Shown: piece by piece, positions 13,105-23,910 of the stretch | Layout of the letters: every line of letters starts with the position of its first letter | How positions within the stretch are numbered: position 1 is the first letter of the stretch | Assembly (NCBI GenBank): GCA_030761205.1 | Contig: JAULJL010000035.1 | Location: 14,859,001-14,923,000 of the forward strand | DNA: 64,000 nt | Direction: 5' to 3' | Source: Fremontodendron californicum | Taxonomy: Eukaryota; Streptophyta; Magnoliopsida; Malvales; Malvaceae | Position numbers and translations under genes: made by a program | Notes under the pieces: generated by a model | Told to the model about the DNA's origin: nothing | Seen by the model: the letters and a program-made list of their open reading frames with translations, nothing else | Database searches by the model: none

Positions 13105-13460
13105 ATTAAGAATACAATTGTGAATGTACATGCTCTATTCCTATGTGCATGAATATACTGATGATTAACGCATGAACATATACAGGGAAATTATGATGAC
13201 TATGTATGCTATGGATGCAATCTAATGCTAACATGATGCATTTAAAAAATAAATAAATGGATGCACATGTATATACAAATAATGACCATGTATGTATTCT
13301 ACAATTAATGACCATGCATGCTATGATATCAAAATGATACATGCGGAGAATAAATGAATTAATACAAAGGTAGGTACAAAGAATGACCATGTATATCACA
13401 AATGTATTCTGCAATGAATAACCATGCATGTTAGGACTGTGACATGATGTCAAAATGATA
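13105..13460. repeat. Degenerate repeat block upstream of the partial gag (copy 2)
   Basis: Same kind of units as 11,370-11,850 (GACCATGTATG, CATGATGCAT, ATACAAAGAATGACC), about four copies. Together with the partial gag it looks like a second copy of a repeat-plus-gag module. Confidence 0.55.
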
Positions 13461-13469
13461 CAAATAAAT

Positions 13470-14648
13470 TAACCAATGATTACACGAAATTGGTGGGACC
13501 TAAATCTTGATTATTCAAAAATCTCATTATGCAAGATTTGCCTCCCAATTTATGATTTTTTGAAACATGTTTTTTCTATGAAAAACCAATCATATTATTT
13601 TCAAAAGAATTTCGGGGTAGTGGATCTTATTATGGTACAATGTCCAAATGTTCATGCAACACTACCAGTTTTTATGAAATCATCAGATGAGATTATTATC
13701 ATCATCCGTTTATTGCAAAAAACGAGATCAATAATACCAAAAAAAATGTACATGCTCTATTCACACATGCATGAAATGTGCAAAATGCAAAAATATTTGA
13801 AAAAGACTGTTTGTATTTTGAATTTCAAAAAGATAGTGAACACTTGCCCCAACCATATCTACTTATACAGGTATCACAGTGCTTTTGGGGCAGATTATCA
13901 CATTTATTAAGGGCGATGTACGTACATTGTTTCCCGATCTACAACCCTTATTCAGAGTGTGAAATAAGTAAAACAAGGTTTAGAAATGTCCCTCCATGTG
14001 TTCCTATCTTTGGTGTATCTAATGAAAATCCGGCATGGCTTAGCCTAGGTTCACTATATGAGGGTGAATCGGTTCTAAAGGCCCTGAATTGCTCCTCACT
14101 GTCGCCGGTGAAGGCTAGTAAGGCATCCCGATAAAAGCGGGTTCAACTCGTTAGAGTCTATTTCCCTAGCCCATGCGGATTGTTAATCACGAAGGCTTAG
14201 GTAATTTAGTACTCCGGAATCGTTTCACTAGCCCATGCGGATTATTAATCAGGAAGGCTTAGTTACTTTGCTCCCTCCTAAAAGGACAGAACTCGGGTAT
14301 AGAGCTCATGATATGCAAATGTACGTGTAGTGTAGTGAGTGAGGAGGAACAACAAACCTTTCACCACCTATTCTACACCCCTTATTCTAAATGCCCCAAC
14401 TATTTATAAAAAACATTCAAGAATAGTGTAACGCATTAACCAACAAGCAATTACAATATACTACCTTAAATATCTAGAGAACAATAATAAAATGCATGCA
14501 CATGAGTATAGACATATTTAAAAACATTTTATTATTTTCAAAATTCTCCTTATTAAAAAAATGTGGGAATTAAAATTAAATACCAATTAAACCAACAAAA
14601 CTGAGACTTTAATAACACACGATTAATTCTAGGCCTAACTCTCTAATG
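13470..14648. other. 5' leader of element A, non-coding, with a short direct repeat
   Basis: Lies between the primer binding site and the first gag-related block (minus-strand sense). No protein was recognised. A duplicated segment, CTAGCCCATGCGGATT followed by a TTAATCA-GAAGGCTTAG tail, occurs at 14,167 and 14,229 (offset about 62 bp). Open frames on the plus strand here (13,476-13,910, 13,778-14,134) are antisense to the element and not convincing. Confidence 0.6.
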
Positions 14649-14666
14649 TCCCCAGTGGAGTCGCCA
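14649..14666 (-). other. Primer binding site of element A
   Basis: On the minus strand TGGCGACTCCACTGGGGA follows the LTR end by three bases (GTT). It begins TGG, as expected for pairing with the CCA end of a tRNA. From memory it resembles the tRNA-Arg-type site reported for Ogre/Tat elements; the tRNA was not checked. Element B lacks this site. Confidence 0.75.
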
Positions 14667-14669
14667 AAC

Positions 14670-17600
14670 TGTCGCAACCTAAAAAATAACAAGTCTCATC
14701 GCAAGACTTTGTTATTCGTTAAGCGTGACATTAAAAAAACCCGAGGAAAAGTCGACTTAATTCCTCTAAAAAAATAAAGGTTTTGAAAATGACCTTGAAA
14801 AAAACATGGAGTCGCCACCAATCTTTTTTAGCTAGGTGTGATCGGCCACCTATTAAAACCGGTTTTATAAAATATTTTAAAATTAATTAAAACATTTTTA
14901 AAACCAATTTCAAGTCTACGTTTTAAACCAGAGAAATAGAAAAACGGGTTCGGGACTCGGTTACGTGTAGGGGAGGATTAGCACCCCCACAACGCCCGTA
15001 TAAAACGGTACCTTATTAATCATGTGTTATCTCAAGTCTCGGTAAAAAATTCGATTTTAAATTTAGTATTTCAAATTAATTCCCAATTTAAAGAAAAATA
15101 ATTCCATTTTTAATTGAAAATGATCCGGAATTTATAAATTCAAAATTTTCCTATATTCCCCAACAAACGTGGCAAAATATAGAAATTTTTATTAGTTTGG
15201 AAAACTTTCCGAATCATTCTCATTTTAAAGAAGATATTCCGTTATTAATAATAATTGATGATATCCTCCCCAGCAAACCCGGCAGAGAACTCATGAATTA
15301 TTTTAACTCGGGAATATCTTTATTTTATTGAAAATCATTACCTTTTTGAAAATATTTTAAAAATACGAATATGAATATGTATGACATAAATAAAATGACA
15401 TAGCAAAGTCTAAATAGTATAATGCAACCTAAATGATATGATATACTTTAAATGTCTTAACATATTCTAAATGAAATGAAATATTCTAAATTATATGATA
15501 TATTCTAAATGAAATGAAATGACCTAGGTAACATAATATATTCTATATGAAATGAAACAACCTAGGTAACATAATATATTCTAAATGAAATAAAATATCC
15601 TAAATGACATAATATATATCCTAAATGAAATGAAATAACCTAGGTAACATAATATATTCTACATGAAATGAAATGACCTAAGTAACATAACATATTCTAT
15701 ATGAAATGAAATGAAATAACTTAAGTGACATGGCAAATATGAATGATATGGCATATAATTTAAATGACATGGAATATAAAATAATGCTATCATATAATAT
15801 GCATGAAAATAATAATGCATGAACATAGTATATGCTAAATAATATGACAATAAATAATTAAGTAAAAAAAATAGGATATCATGAAATATTTAAAACCATA
15901 TAATAAACAATATAACATCAAAAAATATAAATCAAAATAATAACAATACCATAGGAATTATCATAGCAAAAATCACATATTATATAAAATGCATGAATAT
16001 GGAAAATACAATGCATAAAAATGTTTTTTTTTCCTTTAATTAAGGAAATCCGTATATCTAAAAAGATATCCGGCTACCTTAGGAAAATATGTCAAATTAA
16101 ATATTCTAAAACCAAAATACTTTGTGATTGTTTGAAAACAATTTTGAAAAGCTTTAAATTAAAAAACAAAAACTTAGCTAAACCCCTTTTTAAATGGCTC
16201 TAATTTCTTAAGTTTAAAATCCCGGACTTGACCACCCTTAACCCGAGACTTAAAAAATCATTTTTAGAGTTTAAAAAGGCTTAGAAACTACCCTAAGTCA
16301 GTTGCTAAACTTCCTAATTAGCCCTCTCTAAGTAACTTAACCAAAACAGAAAAATAATTTTTCTTTAAATTCAATTCTGACTCCACTATCCAGTTTTAAG
16401 CCACAATTTTTTACCCTATTTTTAAAAATTCTAAAAAATCTAAAAAAAAAATACTGGAGACTCAGGACATGTAAAACTACCCGATAAAAAATATACTTAA
16501 TTTTTTGATTAAAGATGACTGCCCAGAAAAATCGGGAAAGTACGAGTACTGGGTGAAAAAACTGTTTTGCCAAAACACATTTTTGCCTTTGACAGTAGCT
16601 AGCACTTTTGAAAAGTTAGACAAAAATTGCTAAGTAAAAAAAATCACAAAGGTAGAATAATCAATTTGACAAACCTTAATTTTCCACAAGTATACTCAAG
16701 AGAGCATGACTTTGAACCATTAATTGGCCTAAGTCATTAGTCAAGTGGCATGGACATGAAATGCATGAAAAAATACAGCAAATATGATGCATGAAATGCA
16801 TGAGTTTAAACCTAAATGTCATGAAAAATGCATGGCATCAATAAAATGACCTAGACCTAAATGAACTTGCATGGCATTTAATGCAACCTAGGTCTAAAAT
16901 GCGTGGACATGCATGGCAAAATAAACCAAACCTAACATCTAAAATATGCATGGCAATAACACAAACACAATGCATGCTTAAACCAAATACTCAACCAAAT
17001 GTCATGAGAATGCAAACCTATCATCTAACATAACAAAAAATGCACACACAAAGCAAAATCAATGGGATGGCCGAATGGCCTCAAGTTTCAAGTGAGCTTG
17101 GCATTTTCAAAAACACTTGATATACTAACATACTCAACCTAAATATGACACTCAAATCATGCAAATATAAAGTAGATGTATTAAAACTAACAAGTATTTT
17201 CACAAACACATGGATTACAAAATATAAAAAATCAACAAATTTAAACATTATGAAAACAGAAAATTAAAAATGCAAGAACATGATAATAAACTCATAAATG
17301 GCAACAAACAAGCAACCAAAGTAAAACAAGCTTCAAGTATATGTAGTAGAAGAATATTTAAAGCATCAAGATTTTATTTAATATCAAAATAACATGAAAA
17401 AATTATAGCAAAACAGCAACAACAAAATCACATGGACCATTCGGCCATCCCATTGAAATAATAAAAGAAAAATTGCAAGAACTTTTTTTTAAGAAAAGAT
17501 GAAGAAAGAGCTTAAAAAGAACATTAAAAAAACACTTATTTAAAAAGAAAAATCAAAAGAAAACTCACCAAAATAATAATCAAAACAGCAAAAACAAGAA

Positions 17601-19475
17601 TGGAAAATCAAGAAAGTGCAAGAGTTGGTGCTAAAAGCAACCTCTAGAATCTATCTTTCAAGCTTTTTCTCTTCAAACTTTCTTTTTTTTTTTCTAAACT
17701 TTTCTTTTTGCTTTGCAACCAAGGAGAGAAAACTCAACCAAACAAGAGAGAAATATCAAAAATGAAAGTCCTGAAAATGAAAATTCTGGATCCCCCTTTA
17801 GGCTGGCCGAAAATCACCTCTCTCCTAACTAGGATGTTGTCATTTTTCCTCCAACCAATTTCCATCCAATGGCTAATGAATTAAGAGGTTTAAAACATGA
17901 AATTATCACCCTTAGATTAGGCCATCAGCTATCCATAATTACAGCTGTTCAAGAATTATGTTGACACTCTCCCTCTTCATGCATTGGCCCATGTGGCTTA
18001 TTTGCAAAGGCTTGATCAAAAAATCACTAACTAACTCTTAATTTTTGGCCTTTTGATTGAAAAATCAGAAAATCCTTCCCCTATTTGGGCCTTGGCCAGC
18101 TAGCACTCTCTCTTTCAGCCCAAGTCTGATTTTTTTGAAAGGCAAAAGAAGCCCTTTTCGGTTTCTTGGGTAAAATGACTTTTTTGCCCCCCGGATGCAA
18201 ATAAATGGCAAACGGACTCCAAATTCAAATTTTATTTTTTCAATACTTTCAAAATAATAAAAAATTAAATTCTAAAAGTTTTCAAAATTTTCCGAGTCCA
18301 TTTGCTATTTATTTGGATTTTTTTCCAAAATTACCCTTTTATGCCCCAAAATTTACCATTTTTTAAATGAGCTTCAAATCAAGATTTTTCTTCACCAATC
18401 TCTTCCAAATAATTTAAAAGTGTGATCTGGAAGTTTTCATAATTTTTGGAACTCATTTGGTATTTTTTCGGGATTTATCTGCTTGAATTACTGCATAGGA
18501 GGCCCGGGATTTAGCCATTTTGCAAACGAACTCCGAATCAATATTTTCTTTCTTCAATCTCTTCCAAATAATTTAAAAATGAGATTTGCAAATTTTCAAA
18601 ATTTTCAAAGTCCATTTGCTTTTTTTCCGGGATTTATCTTCTTGAATTACTGTATAGGAGACCCGGGATTTGGCCATTTTGCAAACGAACTCCGAATCAA
18701 TATTTTATTTTTCCAATCTCTTCCAAATGATTTAAGAATGATATTTTCAATTTTTTGGAATTTTTGGAGTTCATTTGCTATTTTTCCTAGATTTTCCAAT
18801 TTTGCCATTTTGCCTCCAAAACCCGGTTTTGCTCAAAACAAGTCTGATTTTCAGATTTTCTTCAAACTGAGCCTTGGGCTATCCTTTTTAATCACTCCTC
18901 ATCCATTAGGGGCTTTATTCCTACCGAATCGGGCCATTTCTTGTGATTCTTCCCAATTTCACTCAAATCCACTAAAAACCCTAATTCTCGGTTTTTTCCC
19001 AGATTGACTTTTCTTTCAGTTTTTCTTTCAAGTGGCTTTTCCAGTACTCGTAGTCAATGCTTATCTTTCATTTGGAACCTTCAATTTTGACCAATTTGAT
19101 CGTTTAAGCACTTTTCCCCAAATTTCCCGGATTAGGGTTTTCTTTCTACGGAATCTCCATAACCCAACTTCCGAACTCCATATCTTTCGATGTAGACCTC
19201 GGATTATCAAAATTCTTTCACCATTTTTCAATTGAACTTCAAATCTTGATTTTGAAAGTGGGTTGACTTTTTCAGTAATTGACTTTCTGGGGTTGACTTT
19301 TTCGGGGTTGACTTTTTTTGGGGTTGACTTTTTTTGAGTTTGACTTTTTATGCTCGCCCTCTTGAACTAAATCTCGGAGTACCACCTGCAGGATAAGTCT
19401 TTTTACATTCTGAAACATCAATTTAGGAAGAAAACATACCTGTTTTAGTGGTCCGGACAAAATTAGGTGTCTACA
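14670..19475 (-). repeat. Element A 5' LTR (right copy), about 4.8 kb
   Basis: Starts TGTCGCAACC and ends GGTGTCTACA, matching the left LTR throughout, including the short tandem field (about 15,385-15,790) and two 160-bp units (18,486, 18,645). In minus-strand sense this is the transcribed 5' LTR. I could not place a promoter with confidence. No coding frame was recognised. Confidence 0.88.
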
Positions 19476-19480
19476 CATTT

Positions 19481-20565
19481 CATTTAGACATTTAGGTCAT
19501 TTTCATATGCTATGTCTTTTTACATTTTATTTAGACATTTAGGCCATTTTCATATGCTATATATTTACATGTCACTTAGACATTTAGGCCATTTTCATAT
19601 GCCATGTCATTTAAGCATTAGGTCATTCTCATTATTCCATGCCATTTGCCATGTCATTTTAGACACTAGGTCATGCATATTTCATGCCATTTATTTCATG
19701 CATTTTGGCATTTCCCACTTGATGGACTTAAGCCAATCAATAGCTCAAAGCCAAACTTTAATGAGCATACTTGTGGAAAATTAAGATTTGTCAAAGTTGG
19801 ATTTTCTAATTTTATGATTTTTTTTCTCATTAGGCAACCCTTGTCCAAATTTTTAGAAAGTTTTACCACTGATTGTAGGACCTTATAGGAGTCTCTAATA
19901 TTTTTATTCTGATTTTTGGACGCTTTTATCAAAGGTTAAAAAATATTTTTGGTTAAGCAGTTTTTTACCCACTATTATGTATTTCATGAATTTTAGGGTA
20001 GGTCATCCTTAGTCTTAAAATTAAGCTGATTTTTTCCCACAAAGGTCGACATGTTCTAAGTCCCCCATAATTTTTTCATTTTTTTTTGAAATTTTTTAAA
20101 GGGTAAAAAAATCGGTTTCCAAAACTGGTCAGAAAAGTTAGATTTGTTTTTATGAACTAATAATTTTCTGTTTTGTTTAAGGCACTAATAAAGGGCTGAT
20201 TTAGAACATTAGTTGCTGTCTTAGGTTAATTTCCAAGTTATTTTAATCATAAATTTTGATTTTTTGTAAGAGTCGGGTCAAGGTTGGTCAACCCTGGGTT
20301 TCAAAACTAGGAAAAATTAAAGCCTTTTAAAAGGTGTTTTCGGCCAAGTTTTATTTAGTCCAAAATTTTTGATTTTTTAAAAAATCCGAGTTTAAAATCC
20401 GAGTTAGAAAATCCAACTTATGTCTCTTTTCAAGGTAGTCGGATGTCTTTTTAGATATACGAATATCCTTATTTTGTGGGAGAAATAAATTTTCATGCAT
20501 TTGCATTTTTCATATTCATGCATATTTTATGACATTTAATTTTTGCTATTTTTGTTATATAAATT

Positions 20566-20610
<45 letters not shown>

Positions 20611-21814
20611 TATTCCATAGTGATGTCCTTGCTTTGATTTAGATTTTATGTTGTCATTTTGATCATGGCATAATTATGAATATTCTATGATAATGTTTGC
20701 CATTTAATTTAGATTTTTGCTAAGTCATACAGATTTCATATATGTCATCTAGGTTTTATCATGTCATTAATTCTTGTCATTTAATTTAGACTTTTGCTAT
20801 GTCATATAGATTTCTAATGTGTCATCTAAGTTTTATCATGTCATTAATTCTTGCCATTTAATTTAGATTTTTGCTATGTCATATAGATTTCAAATATGTC
20901 ATCTAGGTTTTATCATGTCATTAATTCTTGTCATTTTATTTAGATCTTTGCCATGTCATTTAGATTTTTTCCATGTTATTTAGATTCTACCATGTCATTT
21001 AGATTATGCCATGTCATCTAGATTTTGCCATGTCAAGCAGGTCATGTCATTAATCCATATGCCATGTCATTCACTCATATGCCATGTCATTAGTAATGAT
21101 TTGTATATTCATAACCTTTTTTAAAAAATGTTTTCCAAAAGATCATTTTTTTTTTAAAAAAATAAGGATATTCCCGAGTTAAAATAATTCATGAGTTATC
21201 TGTTGGGTCTGCTGGGAAGGATATCATCAATTATCATTAACAATAGAATATCTTTCTTTCAAAAATGAGAATGATTCGGAAATTTTCCAAATAAATAAAA
21301 ACTTCTATGTTTTGCCGGGTTTGCCGGGGAATATAGGAAAATTTTAAGTTAATAAATTTCGGATCATTTTTGACTAAAAATGGGATTGTTTTTCTTTAAT
21401 ATGGGAATTATTTTAAAATGCTAATTTCAAACTAACTTTTTTATCGAGACTAGAGATAAAACACGATTAATAAGGTACCATTTTATACGGGCGTTGTGGG
21501 GGTGCTAATCCTTCCCCACACGTAACCGACTCCCGAACCCTTTTTTTTTGTTTTCTCTGGTTTAAAAACGCAGACTTCGAAATTGATTTTAAAAAATGTT
21601 TTAATTAATTTTAAAATGTTTTATAAAACCGGTTTTAACAGGTGGTCAATCACACCTAACCAAAATAGATTGGTGGTGAATCTATTTTTTTTTTGAGATT
21701 ATTTTCAAACCCTCATTTTATTTCAAGAGAAATTAAGTCGTCTTTTTTTCTGTTACCCCAATGTCACATTTAACAAATAATGTCTCGCGATAAGTTATTT
21801 TTTAAATTGCGACA
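19481..21814 (-). repeat. Right part of the inverted, older LTR of the same family that element A disrupted
   Basis: Ends (plus strand) with ...AAATTGCGACA at 21,814, the reverse complement of the family LTR start TGTCGCAAC. Reading back from there it follows the family LTR in reverse: TACGGGCGTTGTGGGGGTGC, CACACGTAACCGACTCCCGA, and later GTGGAAAATTAAGATTTGTC. It is visibly more diverged than A or B, so it is older. It is interrupted at its left by element A. I see no matching partner LTR inside the window, so it may be a solo or truncated LTR. No gene. Confidence 0.75.
20569..20607. repeat. (TA)n microsatellite, about 19 repeats
   Basis: Uninterrupted alternating T and A run inside the inverted LTR, absent at the equivalent place in elements A and B. 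Confidence 0.95.
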
Positions 21815-22640
21815 ACCACTATACAAACTACAAAGCTTGCCTCCCACCTTGTCAATTACCTTTTGGTTTCGAAATTTGAATGGCCATAATCAAACTTAAA
21901 TTATTATTTTTTTCGGTTAAGTTTACCTAAGACTGCAGGGAGCTGTCTTAAATTATTATTCTTGCGAGTTATGATTCAATCAGATACATATTGGGGGGTC
22001 AAATAAAAAATACGTGGAGCCCAAAGTTTAACAAAATATTTGGAGGCAGGTTCGGCACTTCAACAAAAGTTGGGGGACCAAATACAAAAAATAAGTGGAG
22101 CCCAATGCAAAAGTAATAAGCTTGAAAAAAAAAATTGGGTGATTTTGGGGGGCCAAGGCCTTTGCCTGCCCCCTGTATTCGCCACTGTCTGTAGAGTTGT
22201 GCGAGGGTTGTGTTAAGGCCAATGGGGTTAGGCTCCTAAAAGAGCCAGTCAATGAGAGGCAAGAGCTTTGCATTGAGCGAAGGGTTCTTTCCCTCCAAAC
22301 TTGAGTTCTCGCATCAAGCCTGGAATCAGTTTGCTTGTAACAGGCTTTAGCCCCACTTCCCCCTCCATTATTTCGATTTTTTGGTCAAACTAGCCACAAT
22401 ATTTAGCATTAATTAATTTTTACAAATTTTATTTTATTTTATTTTTTGTCTTTCAACAAGAAACAAAAATAATACATGATTTTGTAGAACTGAATTGTTT
22501 GTTTTTGTGTTTAGAAAAAAATGGATTTGATTGTTGTGTAAGATTTTTTTTTTCTTTTTTATCATTATAGCATCTTGAAAATTTTTCCTTATTTATTAAA
22601 TTTAATTAATATAAAAAAATTGTATATGAAAAAACTTAAT
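21815..22640. other. Intergenic DNA with one probable hAT-type terminus
   Basis: The plus strand ends a segment at about 22,193 with GCCTGCCCCCTGTATTCGCC then ACTG. Reverse complemented this begins CAGTGGCGAATACAGGGGGC and continues AGGCAAAGGCCTTGGCCCCC, a common start of plant hAT-type elements. I did not find the other terminus or a matching 8-bp duplication, so it is probably truncated. Bases 22,200-22,640 show no recognisable feature. Confidence 0.4.
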
Positions 22641-22836
22641 TCGAGCTCGAATATGTAAATCGAGTAAACGAGTCTAATCGAGTCAAGCTCAAATAGTTCG
22701 ATTTTATCTCGAGCCGAGCTCAATCTTAGAAAATGATACTCGATCGAGCTTGGGTCGAGTTTCGAACCGCGAATTTCTAGTCGAGTTTGAGCTTCTCATT
22801 ATTCGGGTTCGGCTCGACTCGATTACAGCCCTAGTC
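22640..22836. mobile_element. Truncated hAT-like element end rich in TCGAG motifs
   Basis: Dense CGAGC/TCGAG motifs run to a right terminus ...CTCGACTCGATTACAGCCCTA; its reverse complement begins TAGGGCTGTAATCGAGTCGA, like other plant hAT-type termini (compare TAGGGCTGTGCATAATTCGG at 38,312). No left terminus was seen. Bases 22,837-23,280 after it are AT-rich and unassigned. Confidence 0.4.
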
Positions 22837-23284
22837 TATAATCTTTTATTTACATGGAAAAAAAAAATTATTCATAATTTTTCGCTATTATAGTAAAATA
22901 TTCATATTTAGAAAAGTATAATTTTTAAGAATATTAATAATTAATAAAATATAAAAAATGTTAAATGTCAAGCATTCATATTTAATAAATTACAAACTTA
23001 AAAATATAATAATTTAAAATTTCATTTACTATAAATATTGATATATACTCTACTTTTTACCACATGATGGGATGACGAGGAGGATCAAATCCTCCACCTT
23101 CACTTTGGGAACTACCTTCAACCTGTTACTGTGGCCTTTGACCAATAATCTAAACAATTGAGGTGGAGAATATTTATGATGGAGGTTTAGTCAGGAACTC
23201 CTCACGTGGTGATATGCTTGATATTTTGTTTTTATAAAATCAAAATAAACTTAAAGTTAGAACTTAGAAATATATGGATTATAT

Positions 23285-23640
23285 TTGGCATTGCAAAAGA
23301 CTTTGAAAAATTGTAAGCACTTGTTCGCCAATTGTAGAACAAACTTGTTTAAGGTTGCTACCCTTCCTATTAACTTCTGCATTTCTTTGGTTGTCCTTAA
23401 AGGGGTCATTCTCAATATCGCCTGAATCTTTTATGAGTTTACTTCAATGCCTCTATTGGAGAACATAAATCTCAGGAACTTGCCTGCTCCAATCCAAAGC
23501 CACGTTTGGCTAGGTTCAACTTTATTCTATACTATCTCAACACTTGGAGTGTCTCCGCCATGTTAGAGGTGTGTTGTTCAATGGTCGAACTTTTGACTAG
23601 CATGTCATCAACATATACCCCCATTAATCTGCCTATCTCA
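23285..23640 (-). pseudogene. Fragment of a Ty3/gypsy reverse transcriptase / RNase H junction
   Basis: Translating the minus strand with frameshifts and stops gives MGVYVDDMLVKSSTIEQHTS, then NMAETLQVLR-YRIKLNLAK, followed in other frames by pieces like TTKEMQKLIGRVATLNKFVL and ANKCLQFFKV. The catalytic YVDD is at 23,604-23,615. These are the end of the palm and the thumb/connection region of Ty3/gypsy reverse transcriptase, of the Tat/Athila flavour. It is too broken to be functional and no other part of that element is seen next to it. It abuts the copia fragment beginning at about 23,645. Confidence 0.8.
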
Positions 23641-23644
23641 GAAT

Positions 23645-23910
23645 GTTGCTAATGGCACCTGGACCTTACTTCCACCTTGCTTATCTCAGAATGTTGTAGG
23701 TAACAAATGAGTTTACAGGATTAAAAGAAAGGCTGATGGTACTATTGATAGATTTAAAGTTTGCCTGGTAGCTAAAGGATTTCATCAGAGACCAGGTTTA
23801 GACTTTATAGAAATCTTTAGTCCTGTGATCAAGCCTACAACAATTAAAATTGTTCTTTGCATTGTTGTTTCCTTTGCTTGGCCCTTGAAGCAACTATATG
23901 TCAATAATGT
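23645..23910 (+). pseudogene. Ty1/copia reverse transcriptase, 5' fragment (before element B)
   Basis: The plus strand reads with one in-frame stop NVVGNK-VYRIKRKADGTID, then RFKVCLVAKGFHQRPGLDFI, EIFSPVIKPTTIKIVLCIVV and WPLKQLYVNNV. This is the start of the Ty1/copia reverse transcriptase domain, which copies element RNA into DNA. The reading breaks at the target duplication AATGT (23,906-23,910) where element B begins and resumes at 37,578. Gag, protease and integrase of this copia element are absent to the left, where a gypsy fragment lies instead, so the element was already truncated. Confidence 0.88.

Larger units (their letters stand above)
1234..19475 (-). mobile_element. Element A: gag-only (TR-GAG-like) Ty3/gypsy LTR retrotransposon, about 18.2 kb
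   Basis: This is a complete element bounded by a perfect 5-bp target duplication CATTT (1,229-1,233 and 19,476-19,480). Both LTRs start TG and end CA. Sense is on the minus strand: the primer binding site adjoins the right LTR and the polypurine tract adjoins the left LTR. The 8.6-kb interior holds gag sequence only; I found no protease, reverse transcriptase, RNase H or integrase motif on either strand. LTRs near 4.8 kb, the gag type, the PBS sequence and a repeat-rich 3' UTR point to the Tat/Ogre side of Ty3/gypsy. Terminal-repeat elements that carry only gag are known in plants as TR-GAG elements. Mobility would need pol proteins from an autonomous partner, which is not in this window. Gag carries three in-frame stops, so this copy is probably dead. 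Confidence 0.88.

Noticed and set aside
13476..14134. Plus-strand open frames of 144 and 118 codons
   Set aside because: Antisense to element A, inside its leader; no family match and biased composition.
18483..19007. 174-codon plus-strand open frame with repeated FGHFANELRI peptides (also at 27,801, 28,215, 36,324)
   Set aside because: It arises from the 160-bp repeat inside the LTR, on the antisense strand of the element; no family resemblance.
22028..22273. 81-codon minus-strand open frame
   Set aside because: Covers a probable hAT-type terminus and unassigned DNA; no recognisable protein features.
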